A DNA stretch of 64,000 bases, taken from the NCBI GenBank assembly GCA_945879145.1, contig CAMCUZ010000003.1, positions 1-64,000 on the forward strand, written 5' to 3'. Each line of letters starts with the position of its first letter. The stretch's first letter is position 1. This DNA is from an uncultured Mediterranea sp. Its GTDB lineage: Bacteria > Bacteroidota > Bacteroidia > Bacteroidales > Bacteroidaceae. The position numbers and the translations under genes are program-made. This document shows, piece after piece, positions 50,702 to 61,441 of this stretch. Below the pieces are notes generated by a model. The model worked only from the letters and a program-made list of their open reading frames with translations. It searched no databases and was not told the DNA's origin.

Positions 50702-52975
50702 TTACTTCCTGACAAACTTCAGTCCACCAGATTGTATGAGTTGTTCATGCGTGATACGGTAGTTGCGCAAGCGCTTGCCTCCTGCCCACACCTCTTTCAA
50801 CAGCGGAGTCTCACCAAGAGGAGTGCTCTCCAGCACAAGGCTGTCGCGGCCCCACACCTTCGGGTCTAAGTGCAACGTAGCCTTGGTAAAGACAGGCGAC
50901 GTAAGTGTATAGGCCGGTTCACCCGGACAGTCGGGATAGAAACCGAGCATGTTGAAAATGACCCAAGCCGACATTGTACCCGTATCTTCGTTGCCGGGAA
51001 TGCCATTGGGAGCGTTATGGAAATGCTTGGCCAGCAGCTCGTGAATCAGCTTCTGCGTGCGCCACTCCTCTCCCGGTACACGAGAGAAGAGGTGAGCGTA
51101 AGCAATATCGGGCTCATTAGCGGGGTCGTACAGTCCCTCGTCGAAGACCATCTGCAGTTTGTTGACAAACGCCTTATTACCACCCATCAGCTTGATGAGT
51201 CCCTCTACATCGTGGGGGACGAAGAAGGTGTAGTTCCAGGCACTTCCCTCATGGAAGCCAGGGCAAGGCTCGAAGTTCTCACCCTGACGCGGGTTAAAGG
51301 GGGCGAGGAAACTGCCGTCGGGCAACAACGGACGCAGGGTACCACTCTCCTTGCTGTAATACTTTCTGTAACCCAATGAACGGCTACGGAAGAGGCGGGC
51401 ATCGGCTTCAAACTGCTTCTGAGCAGCTTTATCCCCTTTGCGAGCAGCCTCACGGCCCAACTCAGCAGCCAGCAACGAGAGGGCATTATCAGCCACATAA
51501 TACTCCAAGGCATGCGAAACCGAGTTGTCGTACTTCTCACGCAGGGGCACGTAGCCCAGCTGCATATAGTCATCGTTATCTGGGCGTAACAGGTTCTCAG
51601 CACCAGGTGTAAGGGCCGATTTACGCATGGCCTCGTAGGCCGTAGCGATATCGAAATTGCGCAATCCCTTCAGGTAGCTGTCGGCAATCACGCCTACGGC
51701 AGGGTCACCCTCCATGGTGAGGGTCTCGCGGCCATAGAGCTCCCACTTAGGTAGCCAACCATGTTCGCGGTACATGCCCACCATACTCTGCACCATCTCC
51801 AGCTGCCGCTCGGGATAGAGCAGGGTGAGCAGCTGATGCACATTCCGGTAGGTATCCCACAACGAGAAGACCGTATAGCGGCGTCCCGTCGTCGTCAGAA
51901 TTTGGTCGCTCTCCATGGCTGGGTACTGTCCGTTGACATCGCTCAGCACGTTGGGATGAATCAGCAGGTGATAGAGGGCCGTGTAGAACACCGCCTTCTG
52001 CTCCTCCGTGCCACCCTCTACCTCGATGCGTCCCAGGTCGCGGGCCCAGGCAGCACGGGCATCCGCCAGCACCTGATCAAAGTTCTTTGTGCCCTGCTCC
52101 TTCTCCAGGTTGAGACGGGCATTGGCCATGCTGACAAACGATACGCCCAGCTGCACCTCTACCTGCTCGCCCTCAGCCAGCTGGTAGTTGAGGTAGAGGC
52201 CGATGTCATCACCAGCCATCTCCTTCTTGTAGTTGGTATAGCGCTTGTACTTGCCGCTGTCAGCATCCCATTGAGCCTCCACACCCATGGGGCGTTGCTT
52301 CTTCCAGTAGCCTGTCGAGGCAGGCAGCTTGTTGACGCGCACCACGAAGTAGATGGGGAAGACGGCCTGCGGGTTGTAGCAGAAGGTGCCGAGCAGCTTG
52401 CTTCCCTCCCACTCGCAGGGGCCCGTCTGGCGGATAAAGGCACCACTCTCGTTGGTCAGTCCCTCGCCCAAATTGAGGAGAACATGACCCTCGCCTTCGG
52501 GAAAGGTAAAGCGACTCACCCCACTACGCATCGTAGCCGTCACCTCAGTACGGATACCATAGCGCGTCAGGTAATTGGAGAAATAGCCCGGCGAGGCCTT
52601 CTCCTCTTTATAGCGACTACCATACTCCTTGTAATCCACCGACAGTTCGCCGGCGGTAGGCATCAGCAGCAGGGAACCCAGCTCCGGACAGCCCACTCCA
52701 CTCAAGTTGACATGAGCATAGCCGGTAAAATAGCAGTTGTTATACTCGTAGGGCGTGGACCACCAGCGGGCATCCTTGTCATACTTGTTGTCCGAAGAGC
52801 CCATCACATTGAAGGGCACCACCGACATCATACCACCCGGGCAAACTGCTCCAGGGTTACAGGTTCCATAGTTGGTGGTACCAACAAAAGGATTCACGTA
52901 GTTAAGCAAATTGCCGTTCGTCCTTCCGCACACCATGGCCGGAACGAGCAGCAGGATAAAAAGAAGTCTTTTCAT
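50702..52975 (-). CDS. GH92 family alpha-mannosidase
   Basis: 'NPFVGTTNYGTCNPGAVCPGGMMSVVPFN', 'GNEDTGTMSAWVIFNMLGFYPDCPG'. Confidence 0.93.
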   Translation of the reverse strand: MKRLLFILLLVPAMVCGRTNGNLLNYVNPFVGTTNYGTCNPGAVCPGGMMSVVPFNVMGSSDNKYDKDARWWSTPYEYNNCYFTGYAHVNLSGVGCPELGSLLLMPTAGELSVDYKEYGSRYKEEKASPGYFSNYLTRYGIRTEVTATMRSGVSRFTFPEGEGHVLLNLGEGLTNESGAFIRQTGPCEWEGSKLLGTFCYNPQAVFPIYFVVRVNKLPASTGYWKKQRPMGVEAQWDADSGKYKRYTNYKKEMAGDDIGLYLNYQLAEGEQVEVQLGVSFVSMANARLNLEKEQGTKNFDQVLADARAAWARDLGRIEVEGGTEEQKAVFYTALYHLLIHPNVLSDVNGQYPAMESDQILTTTGRRYTVFSLWDTYRNVHQLLTLLYPERQLEMVQSMVGMYREHGWLPKWELYGRETLTMEGDPAVGVIADSYLKGLRNFDIATAYEAMRKSALTPGAENLLRPDNDDYMQLGYVPLREKYDNSVSHALEYYVADNALSLLAAELGREAARKGDKAAQKQFEADARLFRSRSLGYRKYYSKESGTLRPLLPDGSFLAPFNPRQGENFEPCPGFHEGSAWNYTFFVPHDVEGLIKLMGGNKAFVNKLQMVFDEGLYDPANEPDIAYAHLFSRVPGEEWRTQKLIHELLAKHFHNAPNGIPGNEDTGTMSAWVIFNMLGFYPDCPGEPAYTLTSPVFTKATLHLDPKVWGRDSLVLESTPLGETPLLKEVWAGGKRLRNYRITHEQLIQSGGLKFVRK

Positions 52976-53020
52976 TTGGGTTGAGGGGGATAAGGGGTTA
53001 ACAACCTGTTATCTGATCTA

Positions 53021-55297
53021 TCATTTCTGCGCACTCATGGTCAGCTCCAGCAGGCCGCCCTGCATCAGCTGCTCATGGGTGAAGAAGGGCTCGGCCAAGA
53101 GGTTGCCGTTGAGCTTCATCTCACTCACGTACTTATTCTGGGCTGAGTTGTTGTGGGCTACGATGGTAAAGGTCTTTCCGTCGGGCAGGTGGATAATGGC
53201 CTGCTCAAACAAGGGGCGACCGATGCTATAAACCGGCTTACCGGGGCATACCTGATAGAAGCCCATGGCGTTGAGCAGGTACCAAGCCGACATTTGTCCA
53301 CAGTCCTCGTTACCACTCAAGCCGTTGGGATTGTTGAAGTAGAGGGTATGGAGCACCTCGTCCACAATCTCCTGTGTGCGCCACGGCTGTCCCACATAGT
53401 TGTAGAGGTGGGCAATGTGGTGGCTCGGTTCGTTGCCGTGAGCATACTGGCCAATCAAGCCCGAGATATCGGCCGATACGAGGTCGCCCTCCAGGGCCGA
53501 GTCGGCAGTAAAGAGAGAGTCGAGCTTTGAGATGAAGCCTTCGCGACCACCCATCAACTCAACCAGTCCCTCTACATCGTGGGGCACGAACCAGGTCCAT
53601 TGCCAAGCCGTTCCTTCGCAATAATCGTCGTTACGATGGTTCGACGAGCGAGGATTGAAGGGTTCACGCCATTTGCGGTTGCTATCCAGTCCGCGCATGA
53701 AGCGTACGGAGGGGTCAAAGTAGGTAGCATACCCCTTACCAAAGGCCTCGTACTTCTCGCGTCCGGCCTCATCGCCTGCAGCAGCAGCCAGCTGTGCGAT
53801 GCACCAGTCGTTGTAGGCATACTCCAGCGCCTTGGCCACAGCTTCGTTGTCCTTATCACAAGGCACATACCCCACCTTGTTCTTCCAGTACTTGGCCGGT
53901 GGGAAGAGAGCTCTCACCCACGCCTTTGGAGCACAGATACCCGTTGTGTCGTATTCGGCTGCACGACGTGCGGCCTGGTAGGCTTCCTGGATGTCAAAGC
54001 TGCGGTCACCCTTGGCATAGGCATCTGCCAGTAAGGATACGGCATGATAACCAATCATCGTGGCAGTATAGTTGCTGGCCAGTTCCCACATGGGCAGCAC
54101 GCCACCCTCCTTAGCCTTGAGCAGCAGGGAGTGGATGAAGTCGCTATTGAGCTTCGGGTCGATAATGGTCATCAAGGGATGGTAGGCACGGAAAGTGTCC
54201 CAAAGGGAGAAGATGGTATATACCGGCCGGTTGACATCTCCTTGATGTACCTTGTGGTCCATGCCGAAGTAGCGTCCGTCGGCATCGGTAAAGAGGTTGG
54301 GCTGCATACCGGTATGGTAGAGGGCCGTATAGAAGATGGTGCGTTGGTCGGCGTTGTCGGTCGTAATGTCAATCTTGCCCAGGTAGTTGTTCCAACGTTG
54401 GCGGGCCTCACCCTTCACGCGTTCAAAATCCCAATCAGGCAGGTCAGCCTCCAGGTTGCCGCGGGCTCCTTCGGTATCCACAGCCGAGATGGCCAGCTTG
54501 ACCAGCACCTCTTCATTCTTCTCGGTAGCGAAGTGAAGCAGGGCTTTGGCCGTGGGATACAGCTTGCCGCCCTCTTCGAGGGCCATCGAGTCGGTCAGCA
54601 GGGTATAGGTAAAGGGTTTGGAGAACTTGGCATAGAAGTGGATATGTTGCTCAGGCGCCCATCCACGAGTAATCTTGCTGCCGCGTATCTCGGTATCGCT
54701 CAGCACTTCGAGTTGCATGTCGATGTTGCGCTGTCCCTGCAGGCTGTAATCCAGGTCGAGGATGAAACCAGCCTCATCGCTTTGGGGGAAGGTGTAGCGA
54801 TGGAGGGCAGCACGAGGAGTGGCAGTCAGTTCGGCCTTTACGCCGTAGCGATCGAGGAAGACGCTATAGTAACCTGGAGTAGCCACCTCAGAACTCTTCT
54901 TGAAGGGAGAGCAGTAGGCCTTCTGCTGGCTTTCGCTACCCAGGCTCTGACAGGTCTGCTCGCCCACGGTAGGCATCAGCAGTACGTCGCCATAGTCGCC
55001 GCAGCCCGTTCCGTTCAGGTGGGTATGGCTGAAGCCGTTGATGGTGCTGTCGGCATCGTAGTAGCCCGAGCAGGCATCCCATTGGTAGATGCGGGTATCG
55101 GGGCTGGGCTGAATCATGCCGTTAGGCACCATGGCACCCGGATAGGTATGGCCATGGCCTCCGGTGCCGATAAAGGGGTTCACATACGAGGCATAATCGG
55201 TCTCAACCGAAGCCGTTGGCGAGCAGCTGCAAAGCCCTACCAGCAGGCCGCAAAGGGCACTACTCGCCTGGATGATTTTTTTTGTCAGGTCTTTCAT
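53021..55297 (-). CDS. GH92 family alpha-mannosidase
   Basis: 'YVNPFIGTGGHGHTYPGAMVPNGMIQPSPDT', 'SGNEDCGQMSAWYLLNAMGFYQVCPG'. Confidence 0.95.
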   Translation of the reverse strand: MKDLTKKIIQASSALCGLLVGLCSCSPTASVETDYASYVNPFIGTGGHGHTYPGAMVPNGMIQPSPDTRIYQWDACSGYYDADSTINGFSHTHLNGTGCGDYGDVLLMPTVGEQTCQSLGSESQQKAYCSPFKKSSEVATPGYYSVFLDRYGVKAELTATPRAALHRYTFPQSDEAGFILDLDYSLQGQRNIDMQLEVLSDTEIRGSKITRGWAPEQHIHFYAKFSKPFTYTLLTDSMALEEGGKLYPTAKALLHFATEKNEEVLVKLAISAVDTEGARGNLEADLPDWDFERVKGEARQRWNNYLGKIDITTDNADQRTIFYTALYHTGMQPNLFTDADGRYFGMDHKVHQGDVNRPVYTIFSLWDTFRAYHPLMTIIDPKLNSDFIHSLLLKAKEGGVLPMWELASNYTATMIGYHAVSLLADAYAKGDRSFDIQEAYQAARRAAEYDTTGICAPKAWVRALFPPAKYWKNKVGYVPCDKDNEAVAKALEYAYNDWCIAQLAAAAGDEAGREKYEAFGKGYATYFDPSVRFMRGLDSNRKWREPFNPRSSNHRNDDYCEGTAWQWTWFVPHDVEGLVELMGGREGFISKLDSLFTADSALEGDLVSADISGLIGQYAHGNEPSHHIAHLYNYVGQPWRTQEIVDEVLHTLYFNNPNGLSGNEDCGQMSAWYLLNAMGFYQVCPGKPVYSIGRPLFEQAIIHLPDGKTFTIVAHNNSAQNKYVSEMKLNGNLLAEPFFTHEQLMQGGLLELTMSAQK

Positions 55298-55529
55298 ACT
55301 ATGATGATTTTTTGGTGATTATTGGTTTTAAGTCTATAAAAGTACAACATTTTCCAATACTACCGACATCCCCTATACAACTTTATAGGTATTTAACAAT
55401 TTTACAATGTAGTGACATGGTCTATGTTGCATCAGTCAAGTTGCTGGTTTTCAACCTGAGTGTAGAGATAGAGCCTTGAACACATGGCAGAGCCATTCGG
55501 AAAACTCAAGAAAGGGCTTATCATATAGA

Positions 55530-55566
55530 AACGCGGGTTGCTCTCTTGGGGAAAGCAGCCCGCGTT
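55530..55566. terminator. Hairpin in the susD-GH92 intergenic gap
   Basis: AACGCGGGTTGCT...AGCAGCCCGCGTT. Confidence 0.5.
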
Positions 55567-55639
55567 AATCGTTTTGCATCTCGCAGAGAGGGGGAAACCT
55601 GTTCAGGCCACTCTCCCTCTCACACGAAGTTCAAGATGT

Positions 55640-57670
55640 TTAATTCACAGCGGTCGGACCCTGTCCGGCTACCATCGGCCATCCGGGGTTCTGATAGATA
55701 TTTGAGGTAGATAGGTCAGTCTGATCACCCGTAGCGGTCTGACGGAATACATTCTGCGGAATAGGGCTCAGGTAGTGAGCCGGCGTGAACTTGTAGCCGT
55801 CAAACACGTTGTTGTTCTTTTTGGATATCTGATAGGGACGGATATAGACACCGCTGATAGCTTGGTCAGAGATGTTACCCGTACCACCTTCTACATCCAC
55901 CTTCACAAGATCTTCACCCGTTTCTTTGCTAAGCATGGTGTTCTCATAGATAGAGCCCCAGAAACGCAGACCTTCAATTTGGTAACCGTTCACCTGGTCG
56001 CAAGCTCTCCAGCGCTTCAGGTCATTCCAACGCATGCCTTCTCCGATGAACTCGTTGCGGCGTTCGCGACGGATGTTATAGAGGGTAGGATCAACCAACT
56101 GGCCCTTCGAGTAGGCGCCGAAGTCCCACTTAGCCTCTTCGTTCATGTCGGTAGCTGCGATGGTCTTCTCAAAGTCGGGATCCACCTTAGCACGTACACG
56201 GAGTGCACGCCAGTAGCTGGCTGCGGTAGCGTCAATGCTTCCGTTCTTCTCGTAGCAAGCCTCCATGTAGTTCAGCAGAGCTTCAGTGCCACGGAATACG
56301 ATGCTGCCCGAAATGCCTTTTTGGTGATAGGCCTCCATGGTAGGATCGTAGTGCTTACCCTTCTTAATAGCAAAGCCTGTCATCATCTTGGTCTCTTCTG
56401 CGCCACGTACCATCCAAGTGGGGTCGAAGAAGGATTCCGTGCCAGCAAAAGTGTAGAACTCCACGTCGCCATCTTTCTTCGTAAACTGCCAGATGCGTGA
56501 GTCGCGATCCTGCAGGGTCTTCTTGATACCCTCTTTCTCCCATTCGGGGTCATAGCCCGAACCAGCGGCATAGATGGGCAGACCATTGCGCATCAGGAAG
56601 GAGTTCACCAGACCACGGGTCCAACCCGTACCGCCACCATTGCGGATGAGCTGCATCTGGATGTTGTGCGTCACGCCCTGCTCCTCATTATAGGCACGCC
56701 ACATCAAGATTTCGTCGTACTTCTCCATATCCGCATCACAGAACATGGCATAATAGGGGTTGAGAACATTCAGGTTGACATCGTATCCCTCCTTGGTGTC
56801 GGTATTTTCGGCCAGGTTGTTCACCAGCTTGTCGCCAATAACCTTGGACGAAGTCATACATTCCGTCAGGAAGTAGTTGATTTCGGTATCGATGTTGAAG
56901 CCATCCAAATCAGCGCTGTTACCGGGCCATCCGGGACCACCAGGAACGAAAGCGGTACCTTTGTGGTGCTTCAGCCACGTACCCTCAAACAAGGCCACGC
57001 GTGAGCGGAGCAGGTAAGCAGCATCACGGCTGATGCGGTTCTTTCCACCCGGAGGAGTCTCTAGCAGATATTCCAGGGCCTTGTCAATCTGTCCAAGGAT
57101 GAAGCGGGCCACCTTGTGGCGAGGCTGACGCTTCGAAGCTTCAACCAGCACTTCCTTGTCATCGGGCAAAGCCTGTTCAATGATGGGGCAGTCGCCGATG
57201 GTTACCAACTTATCGAAGTAGTTGTAGGCACGAATCAGGTAAGCTTCACCGATGTAATGGCGGATATTGGCTTCGTTACCCGTGATGGCGCCACTCTCAT
57301 ACTTAGGCAGTACCTGATCGAAGAAGTAGTTGATCTGACGAATGCGGGTAAAGTTCCAGGAATCGCTCGATGAAGAGCCCACATTCTGCGGCACCTGCCA
57401 TACGCCAGGCTGCCAGAAACTGGAAGCGCTCATAGCGGCTTGGTTATCTGTACCATTATCGTAGCCAAACACGCTGATGCCGTAGCTACCAGGAGCAATA
57501 CTGGTAAAGGTATATTGATTGATCACGTAGGCGGACAAGTCGGCTTCTGATGTGAAGTAAGAGCTGGGGGTGATATCTGACTGCGGTACGCGGTCGAGGA
57601 AATCGTTGCAAGCAGTCATTCCCACCACAGCAACGCCCATTGCCATATATTGGAAAATCTTATTCTTCAT
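55640..57670 (-). CDS. susD: RagB/SusD family nutrient-uptake outer-membrane lipoprotein
   Basis: 'GMTACNDFLDRVPQSDITPSSYFTSEADL', C-terminal 'YLSPIPQNVFRQT...NPGW'. Confidence 0.95.
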   Translation of the reverse strand: MKNKIFQYMAMGVAVVGMTACNDFLDRVPQSDITPSSYFTSEADLSAYVINQYTFTSIAPGSYGISVFGYDNGTDNQAAMSASSFWQPGVWQVPQNVGSSSSDSWNFTRIRQINYFFDQVLPKYESGAITGNEANIRHYIGEAYLIRAYNYFDKLVTIGDCPIIEQALPDDKEVLVEASKRQPRHKVARFILGQIDKALEYLLETPPGGKNRISRDAAYLLRSRVALFEGTWLKHHKGTAFVPGGPGWPGNSADLDGFNIDTEINYFLTECMTSSKVIGDKLVNNLAENTDTKEGYDVNLNVLNPYYAMFCDADMEKYDEILMWRAYNEEQGVTHNIQMQLIRNGGGTGWTRGLVNSFLMRNGLPIYAAGSGYDPEWEKEGIKKTLQDRDSRIWQFTKKDGDVEFYTFAGTESFFDPTWMVRGAEETKMMTGFAIKKGKHYDPTMEAYHQKGISGSIVFRGTEALLNYMEACYEKNGSIDATAASYWRALRVRAKVDPDFEKTIAATDMNEEAKWDFGAYSKGQLVDPTLYNIRRERRNEFIGEGMRWNDLKRWRACDQVNGYQIEGLRFWGSIYENTMLSKETGEDLVKVDVEGGTGNISDQAISGVYIRPYQISKKNNNVFDGYKFTPAHYLSPIPQNVFRQTATGDQTDLSTSNIYQNPGWPMVAGQGPTAVN

Positions 57671-57696
57671 AATCGTAGAATATATATTTAAAGTTA

Positions 57697-60600
57697 TTAT
57701 AATGTAACACTTACACCAAATGAGATGTTCTTGGTCAGCGGATAGGTCTTTCCGAGACCCCAGCTGTCGGAGGCGTCAATGATTTCAGGATCGCCCAAGC
57801 CGGTGAAGCTGGTAATGGTAAAGAGGTTCTCGGCCGAGAAGAAGAGACGGAGATTCTCTACATAGAACTTCTGGGTAATGTTGCGCGGCAGGGTGTAACC
57901 CAAGGTTACGTTCTTCAGACGGCAGTATGCAGCATTCTGCAGGTAGCGGGTCTGAGTCTTGTTGTTGCGTCCGCCGTTCCAGTTGGCACGGGGGTAGTAG
58001 CTATCCAAATTGAGGCCAAGCGGGCTGTTGGGATCGTCGCGGAAGTAGTCGAGGTGCTCGGAGAAGCCCGTAGCCTGCCACTTACCGATACCGCATGCGC
58101 CCCAGAATACGGCGTCGCCCGAACCGGGAGCGTAGTCACGCTTCATAGTGCCCTGGAAGAAGACCTTCAGATCGAAGCCCTTCCATGCTCCGGTCAAGTT
58201 CAGACCGAAGTTGTAACGCGGCGTGGAGTTACCGATGATGCGGCGGTCGCCCGGTTTGTCGGCAGTATTCTCGCCGGTGTTCACCTTACCGTCGCCATCC
58301 AGGTCGGCATACATGATATCGCCGGCACCCCAGTTGCTACCCAAAGCGCTCTGATTTACCTTGGCCAGGTGTTGGTCCATCTCTTCCTGTGTCTTGGCAA
58401 TACCGATGGTGGTGTAGCCCCAGATGTCGCCCAGGTAAGCACCGCCATAGTAGTCGCCCAGCTTGCGTGCAGGGTTGGGGTACTTATTGATCTTCACGCG
58501 GCTGTCAGTCAGGGTGAAGGTTACGCCATAGTCAAAGTCGCGGATCTTGTCGCGCCAGCTGACCATCAGGTCAAAACCTTTTGAGGTCATATCCAAGTTG
58601 TTCACCTTCGGAGCAGAGGTACCCAGTACGGCGGGAAGCTCAGGAGCAGGACCTACCATGTCGAGTGTCTTGCGGCTGAAGATTTCGAAGGTACCGGTCA
58701 GACGGTTGTTGAATGCACCCCAATCCAAACCGAAGTTCAAGGTCTGTGTCTTTTCCCAAGTCAGCGATGAAGAGACGAGAGCAGGCTCGCTGGCCGTGTT
58801 GGGCTTCTTGCCGTTAACCAGCCAGTTACCACCCATGTTCGAGTAGCCGATGGTGGGATAGAAGGGATACCAGTTGGTAGTATTCTGGTTACCCAGCTCA
58901 CCCCAAGATACTCTCAGTTTCAGGGTATTGACATACTTCTCCAGTGATTTCCAGAAGTTTTCGTGAGCAATATTCCAACCTAAAGAGAATGAAGGCGACC
59001 AGTGCCAGCGCTGATCCTTGAGGAAGCGCGACGTACCGTCGTAACGCAGGTTGCCCTCGAAGAGGTACTTACCCTTGTAGTCGTAGTTGATACGGCCAAA
59101 CATACCCATCGTGGACCAACTGTCGTACTTACCACCTACCTTGGGGTTCTTCGACGTGGTGTTGAGCGTGGGCAGACCAGCGGCGATGGTGTATTGCTCA
59201 GCCGAAATCCAGCGTTGGTTCAGCAGTTCGCTCTGATAACCGGCCATCACCTTGAAGTTGTGCTCTTCATTCAGACTGAAGCTGTATTCTGCATAGATGT
59301 TGGGGTTGAAGTAGTTGCTCTTGTAAGCATACTCATAGACGGCATCGTTCGGGTTGTTGAAGACGAACGGATTGTTGTCGGCATCATAACCGTACGTGGT
59401 GAGCCAATCCTTATGATCCATGGTGTGGTTGACGCGGTAGTTCATCTCTGCGTTCACTACGAGGCCCTTGAGGGGAGTAAGACGAACGGAGAACTGATGG
59501 GCCTGTACGTCCTTCTGCGACTTGTAAGTACCACCGTTGATCAGGTCACCCGGGTTAGAACCCGTTACTACAAAGTTGCCGTTGGGGTCATAGACGGGGA
59601 TGATAGGCCAGTAGCGGCAGAGGTTGTGGTAGTAGAGTCCATCCATCATGGTCGGAGCGGTATAATCGGTACGTGAGAAGCGGGTGTTGTAGGTAAACTT
59701 GACCCAGGGGGCAATCTGGGCATCAATCTTACCCGTGATGGTGTAGCGGTCCTGCGTATCTTCACCATACTTCAGCAGACCCTCGCGGCCCAGGTAGTTG
59801 GCTGAGAAGTAGTACTGCAATTTTTCATTTCCACCCGTAGCGCTTACAGTGTGCTCCTGCGAGAAGCCCGTGTCGAACGATGACTTCAGCCAGTCGCGGT
59901 TGGCAATAGGCAGCAGGTCATTGGCGTCCCAGATTTCCCAGCGACCCTTGTCATTTACAAACATGGTCTTCATCGTGGGGTCACTCTGAGCGGCCTTAAT
60001 CTGTCCCAGCTTGGTATCGGTAAACCAAATACCCGAACCGGCATTCACACTGGCGTCGTTCATGTAGAGTGCCCAGTTGTAAGAATCCAGCTGGTCGGGC
60101 ATGTTCTGCGGAGAGCTGAAGCGGAAGTTGTTGTTGTAGTTCACCACGGTCTTTCCAGCCTTACCACTCTTAGTTGTAACCAGAATCACACCACCAGCTG
60201 CACGCGAACCGTAGATAGAAGCCGAGGCGGCATCCTTCAGCACGGAGATGTTGTCGATATCCTGCGGGTTTACGGCGTTCAGGTCGCCTTCCATACCGTC
60301 AATCAGCACCAAGGGGCTAACCGATGAGCCCGCACCGATGGTACCTGTACCGCGGATGTTGAATTTGGCTGTTGAGTTCAAGGCACCACCGCCTGAACCA
60401 ATGGAGAAGTTCATACCGGGAATCATACCCTGCATGGCATCAACTACCGAGTTGACCGGACGCGATGCAATCACGTCGTTACCCAGCGTAGCTACGGCAC
60501 CGGTCAGGTTAGCCTTCTTCTGCGTACCGAAGCCCACCACAACGACTTCGTTCAGCAGCTGAGAATCTTCTTCAAGGGTGATTTTTATTACCCCCCCTTC

Positions 60601-60899
60601 CAGACTACCTCTTGGGTTTTGTAACCCACGAATGAGATTTGAAGTACATCGCCCGACTTCACGCCGTCGATTGCGAAGTTACCATCGATATCGGTTACGC
60701 AACCGATGGTGCTTCCTTTTACCATGACTGCGGCACCAATCACTGGCTCACCCAGCGCATCAATTACCACACCGGTACATTTGTTGACTTGTTGTACAAC
60801 GTGTGTACTACCGAAAACAGGGGTTGCCAGCGGGAGTCCTACCGGAGCAGAACATACCATGAGCAGCCCAAGTCGAATTAAATAACTGCTTGTCTTCAT
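57697..60899 (-). CDS. susC: SusC/RagA family TonB-linked outer membrane protein, interrupted by a frameshift at a 7-G tract
   Basis: N-terminal ORF (60588-60899) with signal peptide and CarboxypepD_reg-like domain runs into stop after ...TQEVVWKGG; main ORF begins VIKITLEEDSQLLNEVVVVGFGTQKKANLTG in another frame. Confidence 0.92.
60591..60597 (-). other. Homopolymer tract (G7 on coding strand) at the susC frame break
   Basis: tggaaGGGGGGGtaataaaaatcacc; eight Gs would restore the frame. Confidence 0.85.
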
Positions 60900-60955
60900 A
60901 GCGCTAAAATTAATAACAAAGTTAAAAAAATTAATTGCGTTTTTCTCTGTGAATG

Positions 60956-60963
60956 CAAAAGTA
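60956..60963 (-). promoter_or_regulatory. -7 element of susC
   Basis: TACTTTTG on minus strand. Confidence 0.55.
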
Positions 60964-61243
60964 CAACAAAATTAAGATATCGCAAGCATGGATTTCCTTA
61001 AATTTTGTTTATACAGAGAAAAAAAATATGCATCCACCCGTTAGTAAAGCAACCCTGCACCACCTCAGACGAAACCTGTAGATAACAAAATAGCCACATA
61101 AAGGCGTTACCTTACAGGCAAAGTAACGCCCCACCTCATCCTTCGCATTCCGGTACATATTGACCGAGCCTTCAAATAGGGTGGTCATCACCCGCCGCTC
61201 GGTCTCGCGTGCGCGAACATTAAATTTAAAACGGCGATCCAAT

Positions 61244-61275
61244 GTTATCGGGCGGAATTATATCCGCCCGATAAC
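61244..61275. repeat. GGGCGGAA-core palindrome (copy 3)
   Basis: GTTATCGGGCGGA ATTATA TCCGCCCGATAAC, 13-bp stem. Confidence 0.85.
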
Positions 61276-61384
61276 AACCACGCGTGGCGGTTTATGTGGT
61301 GGTTCACAGGGCCGTATGCACCAGCCCAAAGCGCCTGAAAATTCACAGAACGGACGAATTTGCGATTTTTTTTTGGCTGAGATG

Positions 61385-61414
61385 TTGGAAGTGGAAAAAA
61401 AGTCTCTATCTTTG
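61385..61414 (+). promoter_or_regulatory. Promoter of XRE-cupin gene
   Basis: TTG, 19-nt spacer, TATCTTTG; the -7 is flanked by GTCTC/GAGAC. Confidence 0.55.
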
Positions 61415-61441
61415 CGAGACCGTTAACAACGCTTAGTAACT

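Noticed and set aside
51761-52984. 407-aa plus-strand ORF
   Set aside because: Antisense to the other GH92 gene.
54044-55318. 424-aa plus-strand ORF
   Set aside because: Antisense to a well-supported GH92 gene.
61009-61242. 77-aa minus-strand ORF between susC and XRE-cupin gene
   Set aside because: No recognisable domain or clear promoter/RBS; likely spurious.
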